Positions 25,361 to 33,950 are shown, numbered from the stretch's first letter. The stretch is DNA of 64,000 bases from Candidatus Omnitrophota bacterium (GCA_029570205.1 JAKQSI010000042.1:85125-149124); one strand, 5' to 3'. Numbers and translations: made by a program. The notes: a model not told the origin generated them from the sequence alone.

Positions 25361-27589
25361 ATGATGAACTCTCTGAACACTCTCCGTACCCCAGTCTCTT
25401 TGACAGACACCCCACAACCCCCTCCTGTCGCTCATGAGACAGCCGTTTCGGCAAAGCACGCACAACTCACCTGCGTCCTTCTCGGAAATCCTAATGCCGG
25501 TAAAACCTGCATTTTTAACTCACTCACCGGAAGTCGCCAGAGAGTAGCCAATTACCCCGGCGTCACAGTCTCGGTCAAAGAAAGCACAGTCCGCCATGCC
25601 GATCATACCTTCACGGTTATCGACCTTCCCGGTACCTACAGCCTCTCCGCCTATTCCATCGAGGAGATGATCGTTCAGTCCTACTTGCTCGATCAGAAAC
25701 CCGATGTAGTCATCAATGTAGTCGATGTGACTAATCTCGAGCGGAATCTGTACCTGACAACCCAGCTGATCGAACTGGGCCTTCCTACCGTTGTCGCCCT
25801 GAACATGAGCGATGAGGCCCGCAACCAGGGTATTGCCGTTGACCACGATAAACTCGGCCGATTACTCGGGGTTCCCTTTGTGCCGACCGTGGGGAATCGC
25901 GGCATCGGCCTGAGTGAATTACTCGATACCGCCGTCGCCGTTGCCGAGGGGACCAGCGACATTGTTCGCCGGGTCCCCGTCAATTACGGCGAGGATGTCG
26001 AACAGCAGATTGCTCTGGTCGAGCAGCGCATCGAGGCGGCCCCCGATCTCATAGAACGCTACGGGAAACGGTGGCTGGCCATCCATCTCCTCGAGAAAGA
26101 CAAAACGGTTTGCGAGGTCATCGCGTCGCACCCGAAAGGTCCGGCCATCCTTGCCGCTCGCGATGCGGCCGCTCAGTATCTGGAATCCGTCCTCCAGGAG
26201 GATATCCCCAGCCTGTTTGCCGAACGCCGGTATGGATTTGTGCGAGGTGCGGTCCGCGAAACTGTCCGCATGTCGGTCGAGCAGAACATTAAAATCTCCG
26301 ATGTGATTGATGCCGTCGTAACCCATCGTCTGCTCGGCCTCCCGATCTTTATTGCGTTCTTGTGGTTGATGTTTAAGGCCACCTTCTCATTCGGAGAGAT
26401 TCCCATGGGCTGGATCGAATTCGGCGTGAGGCGGTTCGGCGCGGTGGCGGCCGGGGTTCTGCCGGAGGGATTTCTGCGCGGCCTTGTGGTAGATGGCGTG
26501 ATTAACGGAGTCGGAAGCGTGATTATTTTCCTGCCGAACATCCTCATTCTGTTCTTCTTTATTTCTTTAATGGAGGATACCGGCTATATGGCCCGTGCCG
26601 CGTTTATTATGGATCGCGTTATGCACACTCTTGGCCTGCACGGCAAATCGTTTATCCCCATGGTGATGGGTTTCGGCTGCAATGTCCCGGCTATTCTCGC
26701 CACACGTACCCTTGAGAACCGTTCCGATCGGCTATTAACTATTCTCATCAGCCCGCTCATGAGTTGCACCGCTCGGTTGCCTGTTTATATTTTGCTCGCC
26801 GGCACCTTCTTTGCGGCTCATGCCACCCTGGTCATTTTCGGTATTTATGCGTTGGGAATTGCTCTGGCTATACTGGTAGGCCAACTGTTCCGACGAACTC
26901 TGTTCCGGGGCGAGGCCATGCCTTTCGTCATGGAATTGCCCCCGTATCGAATCCCCCTGTTGCGCAGTGTTCTCCTCCATGTGTGGGATCGAGCGTACCT
27001 GTTTATCCGCAAAGTGGGCACGGTGATTCTTTTGGCTACTATTGTGATCTGGGTGATCTGTTCCTTCCCGAAACAATTCCCCGGTTCTGAAAATATCCGG
27101 GAATCGATTCGCCAACTGGAGGCAACTGCCGTTTCAACCGATAATTCGGCAGAATTGAACCGCCTGAAAACAGAATTCGCAGAACAGCAATTGCGCTACT
27201 CGTTTGCCGGGAGGTTGGGTGAGCAGGTCGCGCCGATTCTGCGTCCCATGGGATTGGGTTGGAAAGAGGGTCTCGCCCTCCTCACTGGGATCGCCGCCAA
27301 AGAAACCGTCGTCAGCACCCTGGGCGTTCTCTATCAAGCCGGAGCCGATGCGGATGAGAGTAGTGAAAGCCTTCGCGCGGCCCTGCGAAATTCCGGTCTC
27401 ACCCCCGCTTCCGCTCTGGCTATGATGGTTATCGTTCTGATCTACGTCCCCTGTTTGGGAACCATAACCATCATTCGCCGCGAAACCGGCTCTCGACGAT
27501 GGACCCTGTTCGCCGTCACCTACTCCTGTGTCCTGGCCTGGGTCGTGGGATTCACTATCTATCATATCGCCCGCCTCTTTAATTTATAG
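25361..27589 (+). CDS. feoB: Ferrous iron transporter B
   Basis: An inner-membrane Fe2+ transporter, 742 residues. The N-terminal G-protein domain shows G1 GNPNAGKT (residues 42-49), G2 region VANYPGVTV, G3 DLPGTYSL and G4 NMSD. A helical spacer (~200-310) is followed by the Gate and FeoB_C membrane domains with roughly eight to ten helices (FLPNILILFFFISLMEDTGY, SFIPMVMGFGCNVPAI, SPLMSCTARLPVY). The conserved cysteines in GCNVPA and SCTARLP are present. An ~35-residue polar N-terminal extension precedes the G domain. It starts three bases after the DtxR/MntR-type gene, so the two form an operon. Confidence 0.96.
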   Translation: MMNSLNTLRTPVSLTDTPQPPPVAHETAVSAKHAQLTCVLLGNPNAGKTCIFNSLTGSRQRVANYPGVTVSVKESTVRHADHTFTVIDLPGTYSLSAYSIEEMIVQSYLLDQKPDVVINVVDVTNLERNLYLTTQLIELGLPTVVALNMSDEARNQGIAVDHDKLGRLLGVPFVPTVGNRGIGLSELLDTAVAVAEGTSDIVRRVPVNYGEDVEQQIALVEQRIEAAPDLIERYGKRWLAIHLLEKDKTVCEVIASHPKGPAILAARDAAAQYLESVLQEDIPSLFAERRYGFVRGAVRETVRMSVEQNIKISDVIDAVVTHRLLGLPIFIAFLWLMFKATFSFGEIPMGWIEFGVRRFGAVAAGVLPEGFLRGLVVDGVINGVGSVIIFLPNILILFFFISLMEDTGYMARAAFIMDRVMHTLGLHGKSFIPMVMGFGCNVPAILATRTLENRSDRLLTILISPLMSCTARLPVYILLAGTFFAAHATLVIFGIYALGIALAILVGQLFRRTLFRGEAMPFVMELPPYRIPLLRSVLLHVWDRAYLFIRKVGTVILLATIVIWVICSFPKQFPGSENIRESIRQLEATAVSTDNSAELNRLKTEFAEQQLRYSFAGRLGEQVAPILRPMGLGWKEGLALLTGIAAKETVVSTLGVLYQAGADADESSESLRAALRNSGLTPASALAMMVIVLIYVPCLGTITIIRRETGSRRWTLFAVTYSCVLAWVVGFTIYHIARLFNL

Positions 27590-27600
27590 TCCTTGGTTTC

Positions 27601-27630
27601 TGGTTTTTAATTCTTAGTTTTTAATTCAAC
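27601..27630. repeat. AT-rich dispersed element supplying the 3' end of the PRMT-like gene
   Basis: TTTTTAATTCTTAGTTTTTA lies between convergent genes. On the minus strand it encodes the last codons (LKTKN) and the TAA stop of the PRMT-like gene. Confidence 0.6.
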
Positions 27631-28635
27631 TGTGTGCCTTGTTCGCACCTTCGGAAGCAGAAACCGGTCCGCATTACAGAAATCGAACCGGCGAATCCCT
27701 CCGCGTGTGTGGATCACCCCGGACCAGGCCCATTGGTCCTCTCCGGCCGTTGTGTTGTAACGGAACCGGAATGACACCCGGTCCCCCTTCTCTACTGCCT
27801 GGGCTTCCCCGATGGGAAAAATAATCTGGTCCCAGTGCGTTCTGTTCTCATTGGGCGGATTCGACAGAGAAATCCCTTCGCACAAATCGATCTCAAACCA
27901 CCCGGCCAGTCCGATCATCCGTCCCTGTTCCGTGATGGAAAAGTTTACCCGGCTTTCAATCGTATCGCTCTCGCATGTCAGAAAATCAAACTCCGCAAGC
28001 AACTGCGGCTCCGCGAGCCGCCGCGCGTTGCGAAAGTTCAGCAGGTAGATATTGTTGTCCGCAAGCCGGGCCAGCGGTGAAAAATCTATGCCATACAGCA
28101 CAGATCGGTACACCCCAAACTCCCGTTCGAGGCTCTCTTCCATAATCGGTACAACAAACAGACGAAGACCGGCGGGGACAATCTTGCCGCCTTTTTTCAA
28201 TGCTTTATTGCGAACGGTCGGGAGCACACTAAGGATATTCTCATCAATCCCGAAATTGCCGATCAGTTCAATCAGGATGGCGTCTACTTTGCCGCCTTGA
28301 AACGTCACGCGATCGGCCATGCCACGGATAAATGTCGCCCGGTCCAGCCAGCCCGCATGTTTGAAAATCTCCTGGGCGCATGACAATATGTCTTCCGATT
28401 CCACCAGGTACACATGCTGTGCGCCCGCCTGGATTGCAAACGCCGAAAGGATCCCTGTCCCCGCCCCCACATCCAGCGCCAGATCCCCCGGTCTCACAAC
28501 CCGGCGAATCGCCTCTTGAAAGGCCTCGTTCCGTACCCGGTCCCGCAGCAATAGATGGTGCGAGGTCAGGTGATCTTCTGTCCCGGTGGACAACGGCCAT
28601 ACGTCCATCAGGTATTCAATGGGGTCCGACATCAT
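27607..28635 (-). CDS. PRMT-like (protein arginine methyltransferase family) SAM methyltransferase
   Basis: 342 residues with the two-domain layout of protein arginine methyltransferases. The Rossmann part has the PRMT entry helix (HHLLLRDRVRNEAF), motif I LDVGAGTGILS (residues 54-64), acidic Glu79 (VESED) and a double-E loop ELIGNFGIDE with Glu123 and Glu132, nine apart as in PRMT1. The C-terminal beta-barrel carries the hallmark THW loop (Thr266-His267-Trp268: RTHWDQIIFPIG) followed by GDRVSFRFRY. PRMTs use the two Glu residues to bind substrate guanidine. They are rare and poorly studied in bacteria. The start follows TATAAG by five bases (leaderless-like). The last residues LKTKN come from a dispersed repeat. 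Substrate unknown; no close partner gene. Confidence 0.8.
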   Translation of the reverse strand: MMSDPIEYLMDVWPLSTGTEDHLTSHHLLLRDRVRNEAFQEAIRRVVRPGDLALDVGAGTGILSAFAIQAGAQHVYLVESEDILSCAQEIFKHAGWLDRATFIRGMADRVTFQGGKVDAILIELIGNFGIDENILSVLPTVRNKALKKGGKIVPAGLRLFVVPIMEESLEREFGVYRSVLYGIDFSPLARLADNNIYLLNFRNARRLAEPQLLAEFDFLTCESDTIESRVNFSITEQGRMIGLAGWFEIDLCEGISLSNPPNENRTHWDQIIFPIGEAQAVEKGDRVSFRFRYNTTAGEDQWAWSGVIHTRGGIRRFDFCNADRFLLPKVRTRHTVELKTKN

Positions 28636-28741
28636 AGATTCTTATACCGAATGCCCTCTCTCTCGTTGGATATGCACTTCAATTTCGCAAACATATTGCG
28701 TATGTTGCCACTGGTCATTTAACGATACCAGCGATGGCAAG

Positions 28742-28787
28742 TAATCCCTCCCCCGAAGACCGGGGGAGGCAAGGTGGGGGTTGACCG
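28742..28787. repeat. REP-like C/G palindrome
   Basis: CCTCCCCCGAAGACCGGGGG and following bases form an 8-bp stem, then a GGTGGGGGTTGA tail. Same layout as 33905 and 49837. It lies 20 bases upstream of the phosphohexomutase start. Confidence 0.6.
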
Positions 28788-28805
28788 AATAACAGGAGAA
28801 AACTT

Positions 28806-30227
28806 ATGACGAAGATCATTTTCGGAACCGACGGATGGCGGGCAGTCATCAGTCGCGAATTTACATTTGACAATGTCCGGTATGTCGCGGTTGCTGCCAC
28901 CGAGTACTTCCAGCGAGTCGGAAAAGGGAAACCGGTCACCGTCGGTTACGACCGACGGTTTCTTTCGCGCGAATATGCCGAGGAAGTCGCGCAAGTCGCA
29001 ACCGCGAAAGACCTGAAAATCATCCTGTCGGATGATGTCTGCTCCACACCCGCGATTTCCCTGGAGACCATCCGCCGAAAGGCCGTCGGCGGCGTAATGA
29101 TTACCGCCAGCCACAATCCGGGACAATACAACGGCATCAAAATCAAAGGCCCTTTCGGCGGGCCGGTCGGCTCCGATGTCACACAAGGTATCCAGGATCG
29201 CGCCAATGCCCTGCTTGAACACGGCAAATCCCCCCAAATGCTCTCCCTGGAGGAGGCCCGCAAACAGAAACGGCTTCAATTCTTCAGCCCCAAAAAACGA
29301 TACCTCGATGAGATTTCCTCCCATGTGGACATCACCCGCATAAAACGTCTGAAACCCCGCGTCGTGGTGGATGCCATGTATGGTTCCGGCGTCGGCCTCC
29401 TCGCCCCGCTGCTGGAATCTTGGGGACTCCCCACGAAAGAAATTCACGGGGAAACCAACCCCTCTTTCGGTGGCCTGAACCCCGAACCCATCGGCAAAAA
29501 CCTGGAACCGCTCTGTCGGGCCGTCAAAGAGGCGAACGCCGATATCGGTTTCGCGCTCGATGGTGATGCCGACCGCATCGGCGTTGTCGATCACCGAGGT
29601 GAATGGCTTACTACACAGGATGTCTTTGCCCTTCTCCTCATGCACGCTGTCGAGGATCTGAAACTGACCGGCGAGATTGTGAAAACCTGCTCCTCAACAA
29701 GCATGTTGGACAAACTCTGCCGGATGTACGGCTTGCTTCTCCACGAGACCCCAGTCGGATTCAAGTATGTGGCGGACCTTATGCTGGAGCGGAATGCGCT
29801 GCTGGGCGGTGAGGAAAGTGGCGGATATGCCCTTCGCGGTCACATCCCGGAGCGGGATGGTTCCATGGCCGCCCTGTTCCTCCTCCAGATGATGGCCATG
29901 CGCAAACAGCCCCTGTCGAATATCCTGGACAGTCTATACCGCAAAGTCGGCTATCATGCTTTCCGCCGAGATGATCTGCGCCTGCCCAAAGAAAAAATGG
30001 CCGAGGTCCTCGACATGCTGAAAAACCGACCTCTCAAAACCATTGCCGGGCGGTCTGTCGAACGCATCCTCACCGTCGATGGATTCAAATTCTTCCTGTC
30101 GGACGGCAGCTGGCTCCTGTTGCGGCCCTCCGGCACAGAGCCGCTGTTCCGCGTATATGTGGAGGCCCCATCCGAAAACGCTGTCGATGAAATCCTGAAA
30201 AAAGCAAAAAGGCAACTCCTGCGCTAA
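28806..30227 (+). CDS. Phosphoglucomutase/phosphomannomutase family enzyme
   Basis: An alpha-D-phosphohexomutase that interconverts sugar 1- and 6-phosphates. The 473 residues follow AGGAGAAAA. The four-domain family hallmarks are present: KIIFGTDGWRAV at the N-terminus, the phospho-serine Ser102 in TASHNPGQYNG, the Mg-binding DGDADR in FALDGDADRIGV, the sugar-specificity GGEESGGYAL loop, and the phosphate-binding RPSGTEPLFRVY near the C-terminus. Sequence alone does not separate glucose from mannose specificity. It could feed nucleotide sugars to the glycosylation genes at 36-44 kb and link with galT/galK. Confidence 0.93.
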   Translation: MTKIIFGTDGWRAVISREFTFDNVRYVAVAATEYFQRVGKGKPVTVGYDRRFLSREYAEEVAQVATAKDLKIILSDDVCSTPAISLETIRRKAVGGVMITASHNPGQYNGIKIKGPFGGPVGSDVTQGIQDRANALLEHGKSPQMLSLEEARKQKRLQFFSPKKRYLDEISSHVDITRIKRLKPRVVVDAMYGSGVGLLAPLLESWGLPTKEIHGETNPSFGGLNPEPIGKNLEPLCRAVKEANADIGFALDGDADRIGVVDHRGEWLTTQDVFALLLMHAVEDLKLTGEIVKTCSSTSMLDKLCRMYGLLLHETPVGFKYVADLMLERNALLGGEESGGYALRGHIPERDGSMAALFLLQMMAMRKQPLSNILDSLYRKVGYHAFRRDDLRLPKEKMAEVLDMLKNRPLKTIAGRSVERILTVDGFKFFLSDGSWLLLRPSGTEPLFRVYVEAPSENAVDEILKKAKRQLLR

Positions 30228-30258
30228 TGTTCTGTAACTGAATTGCCTTTACAGGGCG

Positions 30259-30364
30259 TCACGTCATCGCGAGGAGCCGCCCTGAGTCTGCGAAGGGCGG
30301 CGACGTGGCGATCTCAATCTTGCGCGTTCGAACGGCGAGATTGCCACGCTTCGCTCGCAATGAC
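30259..30364. repeat. GTCATTGCGAGGAG-type dispersed inverted repeat
   Basis: CGTCATCGCGAGGAG opens and CGCTCGCAATGACC closes the element, with GTGGCGATCTCA and GAGATTGCCAC as internal arms. The same unit occurs as a half element at 23376-23463. Elements of this kind occur in many bacteria. Confidence 0.65.
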
Positions 30365-30407
30365 CGTATTGTCAAGATTATTCATTTACACAACACCAGG
30401 ATGTTCC

Positions 30408-31037
30408 CTACTTGCTCGTGATCTTCCCGGCGACGCCCGGACGAGTTCCTTTCCTCCACGGGCACGGCGACAATGCCGCACGCGTCGCCTCCCCGAATGC
30501 GCGAAATACCGATTCCCACAGGTGGTGCGGATCATCGCCGGCGATCAGATCGATCTGCATCGTGGCCTGTGCCCCCTGGGCAATCCCCCCCAGAAATGCA
30601 ATCAGGTCCGCCGAGGCAATATCCTCCGCGCGATCCGCAATCCGCACATCCCCCGGACGAAGGTAAAATCCCACCCGATACTCAAATGAAATCCCCACAC
30701 GCGCCATCGCCTCGTCAATCATCCCATAGGCCACTCCGCAGCCGTTCGCTCCCCCTTTCTCAAATACCTGTTCCATTACCTGGCCCAGACATTGCCCCAG
30801 GCAGATTCCGCTGTCCTCGCAGATCACATGGTCCAGACGGTAGCCCGTCAATTCAACCTCCACTTTCGGATTCAGACAGGCCCGCCAGGCCCACTGCTCG
30901 ATCGCATGATTCAGAAAATTGATCGGTGTCCGAATTCCGCTCTTCAGCTGCGGGTCCCGTTCGCCGCCGCCCACCGCAATACAAATCCGGCTTTCCTGCG
31001 ATGTTCGGGTTCGTGTTACCGGCTCGATATCAACCAT
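30408..31037 (-). CDS. HisB-like (imidazoleglycerol-phosphate dehydratase family) protein with altered metal site
   Basis: 209 residues from MVDIEPVTRTRTS; codons further upstream are repeat-derived. It aligns by eye to imidazoleglycerol-phosphate dehydratase over its whole length: FLNHAIEQWA (family FDHMLxQI), LDHVICEDSGICLGQ (family DDHHTVEDxGxxLG), MIDEAMAR (PMDExLAR), HHLWESVFRAFGEATRAAL (HHxxEAxFKAxxRAL). Several metal ligands differ. The tandem HH of HHTVED is HV, the second His after FDHML is lost, and the EHFF His is replaced (IAFL). Two Mn sites in the usual form seem unlikely. It lies 83 bases after a HisD-like gene that is also altered. Histidine biosynthesis is possible but doubtful; a paralogue with another substrate is the alternative. 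Confidence 0.7.
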   Translation of the reverse strand: MVDIEPVTRTRTSQESRICIAVGGGERDPQLKSGIRTPINFLNHAIEQWAWRACLNPKVEVELTGYRLDHVICEDSGICLGQCLGQVMEQVFEKGGANGCGVAYGMIDEAMARVGISFEYRVGFYLRPGDVRIADRAEDIASADLIAFLGGIAQGAQATMQIDLIAGDDPHHLWESVFRAFGEATRAALSPCPWRKGTRPGVAGKITSK

Positions 31038-31120
31038 GTCTGTCCTCCAATCGTTCCCTTCGGTCGATGCAATCTCCAATCTATCCGGGTGGCACGGGCT
31101 TCCAGCCTGTGATAACAATT

Positions 31121-32452
31121 TCATCTCGCTTTCAATGCCCGCGCGTGAGCCGGGAAGCCCTCAAAATCCGCGAAGGTTTTCACGGTGTCTTTCAACGATT
31201 CAAAACCCTCTTTCGTGACATAACTGATCGAGGTTCGCTTTAGAAAATCATGGACTGTCACCACAGAAGCCGTCTTCGCGCGGCCTCCTGTCGGAAGAAT
31301 CGCGTTCACCCCCACCGAGAAATTGCAGAGAGAAATGGGGGTGTATCGGCCCAGCATGATCTCCCCCGCATGTTTCAACTTTCCGAGCAGAGCATGAGGT
31401 TCCGAGGTCAGCGCCTCCAGGTGTTCCGGCGCGTATTCGTTGACAAACTCGCAGGCTTCATCGAGCGTATCGGTCAGGATCACCCCGCCGTAGTTGGTTA
31501 AAACACGGGTGGTGTATTCCTGTTGCTTTTCGGGCAGCTGCGCAATGATTTGCGGTACAATCCGCGCCACTTCCAGGCCGAATTTCTCCACCGGCGTTAC
31601 CAGAAGCGCTGCTGAGTATGGCCCGTGTTCCGCCTCAATCAGCAGATCCCCCGCCGCAAGCTCTGCCGAAACGGAATCGTCCGCCAGAATGATTGCCTCG
31701 CTGGGACCGGCAGGTGTCCCCACATCAATCTTTCCATACAGGATTTTCTTCGCCGCCGCGCCGTAAATGTTCATCGGTCCGATCAGTTTGAATACAGGTT
31801 TCACACTTTCGGTTCCGAACGCCAGCGCCGCCACAGCCCCCGCTCCCCCCATCCGCAATACCTCATGGACACCGATCTTCCGCGCCGCATACAGCGTCCC
31901 GTCATCCACACTCCCGTCCCTGCACGGCGGCGAGACCGCAACAATCCGCTCCACACCCGCCACTGCTGCCGGAATACCCAGCATCAGCATCACGGATGGA
32001 TAACTCGCCGTCCCCCGTGGAACATAGAGCGCGACGCTTGGAATCGGCACAATTTTCTCACCCGCAAACACTCCAGGAGCCACTTCCAGCATCCAGTATT
32101 CTTGTGGAATCTGCGCCTCGTGAAACCTGCGGATATTCTCGCAGGATCGGTCAATCGCCGCTTTCACTTCAGGGTCGAGACGATGAACCGCCCGCTCGAT
32201 TTCCTCCTCCGACACGCGAATTCCCAACTTGCTCAGGTCCGCGCCGTCAAACCGCCTCGCCTGGTCGATCAGCGCCGCGTCGCCCTTTTCAGCCACCTCG
32301 TCAATGATCTTTCGGGCGTCCGCCTCGAATCGTTCAATATCCTCACCGGACCGGCGCAAAATCCGCTCCCGCTCTTTCGGCGAGGTCTCTTTCCATCGAT
32401 AAATCGGAACCTGCATCTCCATTCCTTTCAAACTGCGCTCCATTTCATCCAC
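31121..32452 (-). CDS. HisD-like (histidinol dehydrogenase family) protein with altered zinc ligands
   Basis: 443 residues if the first GTG is used; an ATG 12 codons later (32416), six bases after AAAGGA, may be the true start. The family frame is clear: VALYVPRGTASYPSVMLM, NAD region LIGPMNIYGAAAKK, DVGTPAGPSEA, and the catalytic Glu-His pair in EYAPEHLEAL. Compared with E. coli HisD, zinc ligand Gln259 (QAEH) is Glu (EAEH), Asp360 (GDY) is Asn (CNF), and the substrate-binding His of NHVLPT is Ala (NAILPT). The C-terminal His (FPAHARAL) is kept. The enzyme is probably still an NAD-dependent dehydrogenase, but its zinc site and substrate may differ. It precedes the HisB-like gene. Confidence 0.78.
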   Translation of the reverse strand: MDEMERSLKGMEMQVPIYRWKETSPKERERILRRSGEDIERFEADARKIIDEVAEKGDAALIDQARRFDGADLSKLGIRVSEEEIERAVHRLDPEVKAAIDRSCENIRRFHEAQIPQEYWMLEVAPGVFAGEKIVPIPSVALYVPRGTASYPSVMLMLGIPAAVAGVERIVAVSPPCRDGSVDDGTLYAARKIGVHEVLRMGGAGAVAALAFGTESVKPVFKLIGPMNIYGAAAKKILYGKIDVGTPAGPSEAIILADDSVSAELAAGDLLIEAEHGPYSAALLVTPVEKFGLEVARIVPQIIAQLPEKQQEYTTRVLTNYGGVILTDTLDEACEFVNEYAPEHLEALTSEPHALLGKLKHAGEIMLGRYTPISLCNFSVGVNAILPTGGRAKTASVVTVHDFLKRTSISYVTKEGFESLKDTVKTFADFEGFPAHARALKAR

Positions 32453-32455
32453 ACC

Positions 32456-32543
32456 TTAACCCCCTCCCTCAATCCCCCCCCATAAACGGGAGGAAGGATC
32501 TTTTTCTCCCTCCCCGTTTACGGGGAGGGCCGGGGTGGGGTTC
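32456..32543. repeat. REP-like C/G palindromes, two adjacent
   Basis: An imperfect palindrome around 32461-32498 is followed by a near-perfect CCCTCCCCGTTTACGGGGAG hairpin at about 32512-32532 with a GGCCGGGGTGGGG tail. It lies immediately upstream of the HisD-like gene on the minus strand. Confidence 0.6.
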
Positions 32544-32749
32544 TTCCCGTCGACCAGGGTGATTTCCTCCCACCAGACTTCTCCCACTGAAATATCGTGG
32601 CATACCCTCTTTCTTTTGTCACGCTACCTGTGCATAGATCCCATTTGTCTTATTTGTCCAATCCCTCTTTCCATCCTTTGACCGGACGCCATTGTTCACG
32701 CTAAAAACCTGGATATACTTTGCTGATCCACTACTTAACAGGTGCCATT
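32544..32749. other. Divergent regulatory gap upstream of the aldo/keto reductase
   Basis: About 200 bases between the repeats and the reductase start. It is pyrimidine-rich; TATACT at about 32713-32718 could be a -10 box giving a ~25-nt leader. No gene or hairpin is recognised. Confidence 0.3.
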
Positions 32750-33886
32750 ATGAAACGCCGTGATTTCCTGCACCGTGGCGCTCTTGGAGCCGCCGGCTTG
32801 GTTGCCGCAGGCCGTGCATCGGTCTCTCAGGCAGATATCTCGAATGCCCCTCCGGTCGAACACCGCGTGCTGGGACAGACCGGCCTCAAAGTCAGTGCGG
32901 TCTCCTTTGGGGCAAAACAGGTAGATCATCCCTCTCTTCTCATGGCCGCATTCGATGCCGGTATCAACTACTTCGACACCGCCCGTATTTACGGGGAAGG
33001 CCGAAACGAACAGGTGATCGGCGAGTTTCTGAAAACCTGCCGCGACAAGGTCTACATTGCCACAAAAGCCCATCCCAGCTGCAAAAGCGCTCAGGATGTT
33101 GAGAAATGTCTCCATGCCAGCTTAAAATCCCTTCAGACCGACTATGTGGATATTTATCAAATTCATCGTGTCCACACCTTCGAACAGCTCAAGAATGAGG
33201 ACATCCGCTCATTTCTGTTGAAAGCGCGCGAGCAGGGCAAGATTCGCTTTATGGGGATCACCATGCACAAAAACTCCGCCGAGGTCCTTTCCGCTGCAGC
33301 GGAGGATGGTTTCTTCGACACCGCGCTGGTGGCCTATGGGTACAAAAATCGGGATGACCAGCCGCTTATCGAGGCCATCGAGAAAGCGCATCGCGCCGGA
33401 ATGGGCATCATTGCCATGAAAACCCAACAGGGTGGCTATAGAATGAAAGAAGGCGAACCGGGCACTCCGCACCAGGCGCTCTTGCGCTGGGCGCTCAGTA
33501 ACCCGAACATTTCCTGCGCCATCCCCGGAATGAACACCTTTGAAATGATTGACCAGAACACCGCCGTAATGGGCACAAAACTCAGCTCGGCGGATCTCCG
33601 GGACTTACAGCGCTATGAGCAACAGACCGCTTCCGTCTTCTGCCGAATGTGTGGAATGTGCAACGGCACATGCCGAAATGGGCTTGCCATTTCCGAGACC
33701 TTCCGATGCCTCATGTACGCCGAGGGATATAATGACCTTCGAATGGCACGGGCAGAATATCAAAGCCTGATGCCTTCCGAACGCGCCGACCTGTGCCGCC
33801 TGTGTTCGGAATGCACCGCCAAATGCGTCAAGGGGCTGCGGATCCACGAACGGATGCTTGTCGCCGACCGCCTCCTCTCCGCGTAA
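32750..33886 (+). CDS. Tat-exported aldo/keto reductase with C-terminal Fe-S cysteine clusters
   Basis: 378 residues from an ATG followed by a twin-arginine signal (MKRRDFLHRGALGAAGLVAAG). The AKR barrel shows LGQTGLKVSAVSFG, the catalytic-region AGINYFDTARIYGEGRNE (Asp and Tyr), KVYIATKAH (Lys) and DYVDIYQIHRVH (His), so the tetrad is present. The C-terminal ~70 residues hold two cysteine groups, CRMCGMCNGTC and CRLCSECTAKC. They resemble a ferredoxin-like 4Fe-4S module used by some AKR-related oxidoreductases. A Tat signal fits export of a folded cofactor-bearing protein, and tatA is in this window. Substrate unknown; an electron-transfer role with sugars or small carbonyls is inference. 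Confidence 0.85.
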   Translation: MKRRDFLHRGALGAAGLVAAGRASVSQADISNAPPVEHRVLGQTGLKVSAVSFGAKQVDHPSLLMAAFDAGINYFDTARIYGEGRNEQVIGEFLKTCRDKVYIATKAHPSCKSAQDVEKCLHASLKSLQTDYVDIYQIHRVHTFEQLKNEDIRSFLLKAREQGKIRFMGITMHKNSAEVLSAAAEDGFFDTALVAYGYKNRDDQPLIEAIEKAHRAGMGIIAMKTQQGGYRMKEGEPGTPHQALLRWALSNPNISCAIPGMNTFEMIDQNTAVMGTKLSSADLRDLQRYEQQTASVFCRMCGMCNGTCRNGLAISETFRCLMYAEGYNDLRMARAEYQSLMPSERADLCRLCSECTAKCVKGLRIHERMLVADRLLSA

Positions 33887-33904
33887 CAGCTGAGATATAC
33901 TGGA

Positions 33905-33950
33905 AAGTCTCTCCCCCGAAGATCGGGAGAGAGACAGAGGGGGTTGAAAA
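33905..33950. repeat. REP-like C/G palindrome
   Basis: CTCTCCCCCGAAGATCGGGA and following bases form a stem of about 9 bp, with a GACAGAGGGGGTTGA tail. It is nearly the same as the elements at 28742 and 49837. Confidence 0.6.
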
